From the NCBI GenBank assembly GCA_005888075.1, contig VBKD01000182.1:1-10783 (forward strand): a stretch of 10,783 nt of DNA, read 5' to 3'. The notes beneath the pieces are model-generated. The model saw nothing but the letters and a program-made list of their open reading frames with translations, made no database searches and was not told the DNA's origin. The position numbers were made by a program, and so were the translations under genes. How positions within the stretch are numbered: the first letter of the stretch is position 1; the number at the start of each line of letters is the position of its first letter. Positions 4,850 through 10,783 of the stretch are shown here, in pieces. Origin of the DNA: Chloroflexota bacterium (GTDB lineage Bacteria > Chloroflexota > Dormibacteria > Dormibacterales > Dormibacteraceae).

Positions 4850-6667
4850 GGCTCCTTCCTTTCTCTGACGGAGCCCTTCACCGCTTCGTAAACGGCCTTT
4901 GCGATCCCCGCCGCGTCCAGACCGTGCTCTTTGAGGATGTCCGCGGCCTTGCCCTGCGGCAGGAATGCGTCGGGGAGGGCAACCGTCCGAACTCGGCCGG
5001 CCAGGCCATGGGGGGCCAGCGCCTCGAGCACCGCCCCGCCGAAGCCGCCGGCGCCGACGTTGTCCTCCACTGTCAAAACCACTGGGTGCCTGCGCGCCCA
5101 ATCGATGACGCGCGGGTCCATCGGCTTGATCCAGCGCGCGTTGACGACGGCACAGGACACTCCCTGAAGCTCGAGGCGCTCGGCCGCCTCGGCCGCGACC
5201 TCCACCATTCGCCCGACTGCGAAGATGACCGCGTCAGATCCTTTGCGTCGCTCTTCCCACCGGCCGACGGGTAGAGGCTCGACCGGAAGATCCGGCGTCC
5301 CGGAGACCGGACCCTTCGGATACCGGATCGCGACCGGCCCGTCCGTCGCCAGCGCGGTCTCGAGCAGCGCGCAAAGCTCTGTCGCGTCAGCCGGTGCCGC
5401 GATCTTGAGATTTGGGATGAGGCGCAGATATGAAAGGTCGAAGATGCCGTGGTGCGACGCGCCATCGGGTCCTGTCACTCCCGCGCGGTCGATGACGAAG
5501 ACGACCGGCAGCTTGTGCAGAGCGACGTCCATGATGGTCTGGTCGAAGGCGCGGGCGAGAAAGGTCGAGTAGATGCAAACGACCGGGTGCATGCCCGCCA
5601 TGGCCAGTCCGGCGGCAAACGTGACCGCGTGCTGCTCGCAGATCCCGACGTCGAAGAAGCGGTCCGGAAATTCCTTGGCAAAATTCAGCAAACCGGTCGA
5701 GGAGGCCATCGCCGCGGTGATGGCGCAAACCTCTGGTCGCGTCGTGGCGGCGGTCATCAATGCTTCGCCGAAAACGTCTGTGTAGGTGAGCTCCGTCGAA
5801 CGTGGCCGGCCGGTCAGCGGATCAAAGGCGCTGACGCCGTGCAGCTTGTCGATCTCGTCCTCGACCGCGGGTCCGTAGCCGTGACCTTTTTCCGTCACGA
5901 CGTGCACGACCACCGGCTCACCGAGCTTCTTGGCGCGCGAAAGGACTTCCTCGAGCGCTGCCTCGTCGTGCCCGTCCACGAGCCCTGCGTACTTGATGCC
6001 GAGGCTTTCGAAAATCGTCGATGGCTGAAGCAGCTGCTTGAGACCTTCCTTGACGCGATAGGCGGCCTGGTCGGCCGTCGTGCCGACCAACGGAAGCTCG
6101 CGCAGAAGGTGAGAGATCTCCTCTTTCATGCGCTCGTAGCGAGGATCGACGCGCAGCTGAGATAGATGCCGGGCCAGGCCGCCGACCGTCGGGGCATATG
6201 ATCGCCCGTTGTCGTTGATCACGATGATCAGGTTCGGCGGCTCGAGGTGCGCAATCTGGTTCAGCGCCTCATACGCCATGCCGCCCGTCAGCGCGCCGTC
6301 CCCGATCACAGCGACGACGTAGCCGCCTATCTTTTTTCGCAGTCGTGCCTCGGCAATGCCCAACGCGTAGCTGAGCGAGGTCGAGGCGTGGCTGTTTTCC
6401 ACGAGGTCGTGCTCGGATTCCTTACGCGACGGGTATCCGGACATGCCTCCCGCCTGGCGCAGCTGCGCAAAGTCCTTAGCCCGACCCGTCATGAGCTTGT
6501 GCACGTAGGCCTGGTGGCCTGTGTCCCAGACGATCGCGTCCCGGGGGCTGTCGAACACACGGTGGAGGGCGAAGGTCAGCTCGCACCTCATCGGCGAGCT
6601 GGGCGAGGCGGGGCCCGTCGAGCGCCCGGAGGTCCGTGGGGGAGTGGATGGTCTCGAGGATTCCCAC
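4846..6667 (-). pseudogene. dxs: 1-deoxy-D-xylulose-5-phosphate synthase with a 5' deletion and frameshift
   Basis: DXS condenses pyruvate and glyceraldehyde 3-phosphate using thiamine diphosphate, the first step of the MEP isoprenoid pathway. The true N-terminus is at GTG 6667 (MGILETIHSPTDLRALDG, then LADEVRA). At 6576-6583 the reading frame changes and the protein resumes in another frame as ELTFALHRVFDSPRDAIVW. Compared with the family, about 20-22 residues are missing at this point, including the (T/S)GGH(L/F) segment with the conserved active-site His (His49 in E. coli). The rest is full length: thiamine-diphosphate motif GDGALTGG (about 6303-6280) to NDN (about 6216-6208), VENSHASTSLSYALG, GICEQHAVTFAAG with the catalytic Glu, and DGASHHG. 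It stops at TAG 4846. An open frame continues upstream of the junction to 6735, but its first 50 codons are out-of-frame noise. It starts 6 bp after pepA. The product should be inactive unless the deletion is an assembly error. Confidence 0.85.
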
Positions 6668-6673
6668 CTTCGG

Positions 6674-8248
6674 TTAACGCTCAGCTCCCGCCATAAGTTC
6701 CGCCAGCTCGATGCAGATTCGGGTCCCGGCGCCACTGGGACCGCGAAGGACGGTGGTCAGCTCGGTGTTCGTATTCCAGCTCGATGCGGCGATATCGAGA
6801 TGCGCCCAGGGTTTACCGCCGGCGAATTCGCCGATGAACATACCGCCGAGGATGCAGCCGGCCTCGCCGTACTGTGAGTTGCGCAAATCCGCGATCTGGC
6901 TGCGCAGGAGGATGCGGTAGTCGGCGTACATCGGCAGGCGCCAGACGCGGTCGCCTGCCTCGCGTGACGCCATGTCCACGGTGGCCCAGAAGCTGTCGTC
7001 ATTGCTCACCGCGGCGGTCGCGGCGTGGCCGATCGCTACGGTCGCGGCTCCGGTGAGAGTCGCAAGGTCGAGGATGTGGGTCGCGCCATTGCGCAGCGCG
7101 TGGGTGAGCGCGTCAGCTAAAACCAGCCGTCCTTCGGCGTCGGTGTTGACGATCTCGACGGTCTTGCCGTCGGCGCTGACCACGACATCTCCAGGCCTCT
7201 GGGCAGCAGGGCCGGGCATGTTCTCGCACGCCGCGACGACGGCCATGACATCGAGCGGGATTTTGCGTGAGGCGATGACGTCGATCGCTGCCAGTACCGC
7301 GGCGGCGCCGGACATGTCGGCTTTCATATCGGCCATCCGGTCCGGGTCCTTGAGCGAGATGCCACCGGAGTCGAACGTGATGCCCTTGCCCACGAGCGCG
7401 AGGACGGGGCCGCCGGCAGAACTCGCTGCTGCGCCGGACGGACTCCCGGCCCCCCTTCCGGCTGCGTCCGCTGCGCGGACGGAGCCACCCTCCCCACTGA
7501 GTGGGGAGGGGCTGCCACGGTGGCGCAGCCTGATGAGGCGTGGCGGTTTGGCTGAACCCGATGCGACGCCGATCAGCAGGTTGTAGCCTCCCGTCTTCAG
7601 CTCAGCCGGTCCGAGGACCTCGACCTCCAGGTTGTGCCGCTGCGCGATGCGCATTGCCTCCTGAGCGAGCGCCTCGGGGGTCAGCTCGTTGGGAGGGGCG
7701 TTCTGCCACTCGCGCGCCCGGTTGGTCGCTTCTCCGTTCTCCCGCGCGGCGACCAGCTCGTGTTCGCGCCCTGATCCGAAGCCGACCAGCATCAGCTCGT
7801 CGATCTCGCGCCGCTCGGGCTGCGGCCCGGTCTGGCGCGATCGCCGCTCGAAGGTGCCCATGACACAGCCTTCCACCACGGCCTTGAGGGCGTCCATGCG
7901 GACAGCGTCTGTGCGCAGCACGGCGATTCGTTTGTAGCCGTACGTTCGCGACGCCCGCACCAGCTCGTGATGCGCTGAGCGCATGCGCTGGCCGTCGAGG
8001 TCGTGAAGAGAGCCAAGGCCGTAAAGGATCACGCGCCTCGGTCCGATCTTGCCCTGGGCAGGAACCGGCAGGACTTCGTGGATGCGTCCCCTGAACTCGG
8101 CGGTGGCGACCATCTCTGCAAGCACACCACCCATGGCGCGGTCGAGCTCGACGGCCGGGCCAGAAAGGCGCTGGCCCGTGGCGACTGGCACGGCGAGGGC
8201 GTCGACATCGAGCTCCCCGGCGGGCACGGAGACCAGAGCAATCTTCAA
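6674..8248 (-). CDS. pepA: Leucyl aminopeptidase (M17 family) with a palindromic in-frame insertion
   Basis: Cytosolic dinuclear-metal aminopeptidase that removes N-terminal residues from peptides, 524 residues. The N-terminal macro-like domain spans about 1-180 and the catalytic domain about 280-524. The metal ligands and catalytic residues all have exactly the E. coli PepA spacing: Lys288, Asp293, Asp311, Asp370, Glu372, with catalytic Lys300 and Arg374. They lie within VGKGITFDSGGISLK and the M17 signature NTDAEGRLVLADAL (368-381). Between RLIRLRHRG and PVLALVGKG, residues about 246-280 form a Ser/Gly/Ala-rich low-complexity segment not expected in the family, encoded by nested palindromes. 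The insertion is 35 codons and keeps the frame. The enzyme is probably active, since the insert lies before the first metal ligand. TTG (8248) is taken as the start because it gives the family N-terminus; no ribosome site is seen. It lies 34 bp after the Lut-type gene and 6 bp before dxs. Confidence 0.92.
   Translation of the reverse strand: MKIALVSVPAGELDVDALAVPVATGQRLSGPAVELDRAMGGVLAEMVATAEFRGRIHEVLPVPAQGKIGPRRVILYGLGSLHDLDGQRMRSAHHELVRASRTYGYKRIAVLRTDAVRMDALKAVVEGCVMGTFERRSRQTGPQPERREIDELMLVGFGSGREHELVAARENGEATNRAREWQNAPPNELTPEALAQEAMRIAQRHNLEVEVLGPAELKTGGYNLLIGVASGSAKPPRLIRLRHRGSPSPLSGEGGSVRAADAAGRGAGSPSGAAASSAGGPVLALVGKGITFDSGGISLKDPDRMADMKADMSGAAAVLAAIDVIASRKIPLDVMAVVAACENMPGPAAQRPGDVVVSADGKTVEIVNTDAEGRLVLADALTHALRNGATHILDLATLTGAATVAIGHAATAAVSNDDSFWATVDMASREAGDRVWRLPMYADYRILLRSQIADLRNSQYGEAGCILGGMFIGEFAGGKPWAHLDIAASSWNTNTELTTVLRGPSGAGTRICIELAELMAGAER
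7409..7513. repeat. Palindromic repeat-like element inserted in frame in pepA
   Basis: A 105-bp segment inside pepA holds a perfect inverted repeat with 11-bp arms, CCCTCCCCACT / AGTGGGGAGGG, around a single G (7488-7510). A second perfect one has 7-bp arms, CGTCCGC / GCGGACG, around TGC (7465-7481). A smaller GCCAC-G-GTGGC lies at its edge (7514-7524). It encodes low-complexity residues (SPSPLSGEGGSVRAADAAG and onward) and replaces nothing in the flanking domains. The form resembles small dispersed palindromic elements known to enter coding sequence in frame, such as the Rickettsia palindromic elements. No second copy is in this window, so its repeated nature is inference. Confidence 0.6.
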
Positions 8249-8282
8249 GGCTGCTCTAAAGGTTAACGAGACAGGCTAGCTG

Positions 8283-10355
8283 TTAAGCGAGATGTGCCGC
8301 GACCAGCTCCAGGACGTGGACGACACGAAGGTCCATCCCCCGCTTCCGAGCGGCGGCTTCGATGTGCATGAGGCAGCCCGGATTGTCCGAAGCCAGGACC
8401 GTGCAGCCGGTCTTCGCGATGGCATCCAGCTTCCATTGCGCCAGCCGGTCGGCCACCCGCGGCCACTCCAGGCTGAACGTGCCGCCGAAGCCGCAACAGT
8501 TGGCGATATCGGGCAGGTCGACCACCTCATAGCCCGCCAGCTCCAGGACGCGGCGTGGCTCCGTCTTCAAGCCAAGCTGCCGCAGGGTCTGGCACGAGTC
8601 GTGATAGGCCACCTTCAGGCTCATCTGGTTCGGGTCGACAAGGTCGGGGTCGTTCTCGAGCAGCTGCAGCGCAAACCGTGTCGAATCCCTGAAACGAGAC
8701 TTCAAACCGGGCTCGCCTGCAAAGCCCCAATCCGCGGAGTCGAGCGTGAAGGCGCCGAAACATGATGCGGAGGGAGTCACGATCAAGCCCTTGGAATCTC
8801 CAAGGGCCGAAGCCAGCTGCGAGGCCAGAGCGGCGCCGCCTTTGAAGTCGCCGGCGTTCGCCGAGATCAGCCCGCAGCACCATTGGTCCTTGGGAAAACC
8901 AACCTTGAAGCCGGCGGCAGCGGCAATGCGCTCCAGGGCGATCGCGGCCTGCGGCCACACCCGGTCGACGAGGCATGAGGCAAAGATCGTCAGGGGCTCG
9001 CCATCGACCTCTCGCGGCGCGGCACGGTCGCGATAGGGGGTCCGGGCAAGCCTTGGCGTCCCTTGCACCAGGCCGCTGAACGGGGCCACTGCCCGCATCA
9101 ACCCGTCCGCCAGCTGTGGCCTTTCCCACACACCGAGCAGGGCCTTCTTGCGCGCCGAGCGCCGGCCTGAGCGCCGGTGTTCGAGGATCTGCCGCGGGAG
9201 CGGGATGTCGACCGGGCATACCTCCTGGCACGCGTTGCATTGGGCGCAGAGGGTGTTGGAGAGGTCGGCGTCCTCCAGGCCGTGATGAAAGGGAGTCAGC
9301 ACAAGGCCGATCGGTCCGTTGTAGATGTGACCGCCGAACTGGTGACCGCTCACCGCCATGAAAGGCGGGCAGGCGTTGGAACAGGCGCCGCAGCGGATGC
9401 AGGTCAACGCGTCGCGAAAGATCGGGTCGGCTCTCATCTTCTCGCGGCCGTTGTCGATGATCACGCAGTGCATCTCGCGCGGACCGTGCACACCGATGGT
9501 CAGCGATTGCTCTATATCCGCCGAACGCGAAGGACCGGTGATCCAGTTCACGTAGCTGGTCATCCGCTGGCCCGTCCCGCTGCGCGGCAGCATGCGCAGC
9601 ATGGCGACGGCGTCGTCCATCGTGGCGACGACCTTGTCGATTCCGAAGAGTGCGATGTGCACCGGAGGCAGCGTGGTCGTGAGGTCGGCGTTGCCTTCGT
9701 TGGTGACAAGGACGATGGTGCCTGTCTCGGCGATCGCCATGTTTGCCCCGCTTATGCCGACGGTCGCATCGATGAACTTCTGGCGCAGCGACTCGCGTGC
9801 ATGAAGCTGGATCGCCTCGACCGTGGCTTCGGTGCCAAAGACCCGAGCCGCATCCTCCTTGGTCAGGTGAATCGCGGGCGCGATCAAATGGGAGGGATGC
9901 GTATGGGTCAGCTGGACCATCCGCTCGCCGAGATCAGTCTCGACGACTTCCATGCCGAGGCCTTCCAGGTAAGCGTTGAGCCCGATTTCCTCGCTGGCCA
10001 TCGACTTGCTCTTGGTCACGACCATTCGCGTCCCTTCGGGCGTGCCACTGCCGGCCTTCGCGCAGATCTGACCGATGATCTCGCGCGCTTCGGCTGCGTC
10101 TTTGGCGAGGTGTACCTCGCCGCCGACGGCCTCGAGCCTCTCGATGAACTCATCCAGGAGCTCTGGCAATCGGTCGAGGTTTGCCTGCCTACGCGCCTTG
10201 AGGTCGGCGCGGCCCTTCTGGAAATCGAATGATTCGAAGGCGGCGTTGCGGCGGCCGCGCAGGCCGGTCATCGCGTGGACGAGAGCTTTCTGCAGGTTTG
10301 GGTTGTCGAGAGCTCTGTTTACGCGGCGCGCAAAGTGGCCGCGGCTCTCAGGCAC
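8283..10355 (-). CDS. LutB-LutA fusion: LUD domain, two 4Fe-4S clusters and two CCG domains
   Basis: Iron-sulfur oxidoreductase of the lactate-utilisation (LutABC/LldEFG-like) type, 690 residues, in which two normally separate subunits are joined. Residues about 60-300 are a LutB-type LUD domain (GISGANMAIAETGTIVLVTN at 200-219). Residues about 317-385 are a ferredoxin-like pair of 4Fe-4S sites: Cys319, 322, 325, 329 and Cys370, 373, 376, 380. Residues about 455-690 are LutA-like, with two CCG modules: Cys461, CCG 493-495 and Cys532 (PSASCFGAF), then Cys588, CCG 620-622 and Cys661 (DNPGCLMHI). It probably passes electrons from oxidation of L-lactate or a related 2-hydroxy acid to the respiratory chain. 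The substrate is not proven, and no LutC or lactate permease gene is in view. The GTG at 10355 overlaps the upstream stop by 8 nt, suggesting translational coupling. It ends with TAA and is followed after 34 bp by pepA. Confidence 0.88.
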   Translation of the reverse strand: MPESRGHFARRVNRALDNPNLQKALVHAMTGLRGRRNAAFESFDFQKGRADLKARRQANLDRLPELLDEFIERLEAVGGEVHLAKDAAEAREIIGQICAKAGSGTPEGTRMVVTKSKSMASEEIGLNAYLEGLGMEVVETDLGERMVQLTHTHPSHLIAPAIHLTKEDAARVFGTEATVEAIQLHARESLRQKFIDATVGISGANMAIAETGTIVLVTNEGNADLTTTLPPVHIALFGIDKVVATMDDAVAMLRMLPRSGTGQRMTSYVNWITGPSRSADIEQSLTIGVHGPREMHCVIIDNGREKMRADPIFRDALTCIRCGACSNACPPFMAVSGHQFGGHIYNGPIGLVLTPFHHGLEDADLSNTLCAQCNACQEVCPVDIPLPRQILEHRRSGRRSARKKALLGVWERPQLADGLMRAVAPFSGLVQGTPRLARTPYRDRAAPREVDGEPLTIFASCLVDRVWPQAAIALERIAAAAGFKVGFPKDQWCCGLISANAGDFKGGAALASQLASALGDSKGLIVTPSASCFGAFTLDSADWGFAGEPGLKSRFRDSTRFALQLLENDPDLVDPNQMSLKVAYHDSCQTLRQLGLKTEPRRVLELAGYEVVDLPDIANCCGFGGTFSLEWPRVADRLAQWKLDAIAKTGCTVLASDNPGCLMHIEAAARKRGMDLRVVHVLELVAAHLA

Positions 10356-10783
10356 GCGTCTTGGTTGCTTGCTGAATCGCTTCTGCTACGGCATCCGGTG
10401 TAGACACCGGCGCCAAGCATATGGTTCCTGAGCAGACAACGGCACGCCCGTCTCCGTCGGGGTCGAGGACGGCATAAGGATGCGCAAGCACAGCCGCGCG
10501 CAAGAGCTCCGGGTTCTGGGTCGAGACTTTGATCGCGTGCGGCAAGCGATCGAGTGCGCGGGCGAACACCGCCGCCATCAGGCCGTACTGTCGCGGCAGG
10601 GCCGCCACCGATTCAAGGGCTCGTCTCGCGCGTTCCCGATAAGGCGACGCGGGTTCACCGACCACGGTGTCGAGCTCGATGAGGGCGATCGCCGCGATGG
10701 AGTTCTCGCCCAGCGGTTTGATGGGCTCGGCAAGTCGCCCCGGCCCGTCGTCCCCGGCACGGTCGAAATAGCCACCCAGCTGC
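10348..10783 (-). CDS. YyaL/DUF255-type thioredoxin-domain protein, C-terminal part
   Basis: The final 144 residues of a larger protein whose start lies beyond the window. The visible part begins QLGGYFDRAGDDGPGRLAEP and continues IKPLGENSIAAIALIELDTV. It then has helices typical of the (alpha/alpha)6-barrel end of the family and the closing AVVCSGTICLAPVSTPDAVAEA. This matches the C-terminus of YyaL/DUF255 proteins (relatives of eukaryotic SPATA20), which carry an N-terminal thioredoxin-like domain followed by a glycan-epimerase-like barrel. The function is not established. The two closing cysteines sit where the family has its C-x4-C pair. The frame is open to the window edge, so an internal ATG or GTG is not the start. 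The stop (TGA, 10350-10348) overlaps the start of the Lut-type gene, placing it first among the visible genes of that operon. Confidence 0.8.
   Translation of the reverse strand, partial: QLGGYFDRAGDDGPGRLAEPIKPLGENSIAAIALIELDTVVGEPASPYRERARRALESVAALPRQYGLMAAVFARALDRLPHAIKVSTQNPELLRAAVLAHPYAVLDPDGDGRAVVCSGTICLAPVSTPDAVAEAIQQATKTRA

Noticed and set aside
4372..5274. A 300-codon plus-strand open frame over DUF2203 and the dxs 3' end
   Set aside because: It crosses two conserved genes in the wrong frame or strand and shows no family resemblance.
6668..6735. Taking the dxs start at 6735 from the long open frame
   Set aside because: The first 50 codons of that frame are out-of-frame translation of the pepA end and of the true dxs N-terminus. 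The family start MGILETIHSP is at 6667 in another frame.
8263..8286. TTAAC / GTTAA inverted repeat between the Lut-type gene and pepA as a terminator
   Set aside because: The stem is only 5 bp, AT-rich, with a 14-nt loop and no T-run. The genes are only 34 bp apart and look co-transcribed.
9177..10232. A 351-codon plus-strand open frame opposite the Lut-type gene
   Set aside because: It has no recognisable protein features and mirrors a clearly conserved gene on the other strand. GC-rich DNA commonly gives such shadows.

Overview
This is a GC-rich bacterial window whose genes are packed with almost no spacer. I see no rRNA, tRNA, CRISPR array, integrase or transposase. Several features suggest an uncultivated soil-type lineage near Actinomycetota, Chloroflexota or Dormibacterota: a PPOX-class protein of the F420-binding type, a DUF2203 protein, an actinobacterial-style DXS, frequent GTG starts, and first-in-operon genes that look leaderless. 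This placement is inference and weak at phylum level.

Left part (1-1930, minus strand): a TetR-type regulator, an ABC ATPase and an ABC-2 permease form a tightly overlapping drug-exporter cassette. The regulator carries two TetR DNA-binding domains in tandem. It has a near-consensus promoter overlapped by an imperfect palindrome. The ATPase gene is broken by an in-frame TAG at codon 15. Upstream lies the N-terminal stub of a class III adenylate/guanylate cyclase.

Middle (1949-4849): a DedA-family membrane protein (minus) is divergent from a secreted FN3/PKD-type protein of unknown function (plus). The secreted gene converges on a PPOX/F420-type gene. That gene is in turn divergent from a DUF2203 gene across only 24 bp, which holds two overlapping candidate -10 elements.

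Right part (4846-10783, minus strand): one apparent operon reads, in transcription order, a YyaL/DUF255-type protein (C-terminal part only), a LutB-LutA fusion iron-sulfur protein, leucyl aminopeptidase pepA, and dxs. pepA has an in-frame 35-codon low-complexity insertion made of palindromic DNA in its interdomain linker. dxs has lost about 65 bp near its 5' end, with a frameshift and loss of the segment that normally holds the conserved active-site His.

The unusual content is therefore the palindromic element inside pepA, the tandem-HTH regulator with its promoter-embedded operator, the recurring leaderless start pattern, and three disrupted genes (ABC ATPase, cyclase, dxs). TAG ends three clearly bounded genes here (DedA, PPOX, dxs), so the amber codon in the ATPase is unlikely to be a reassigned sense codon.
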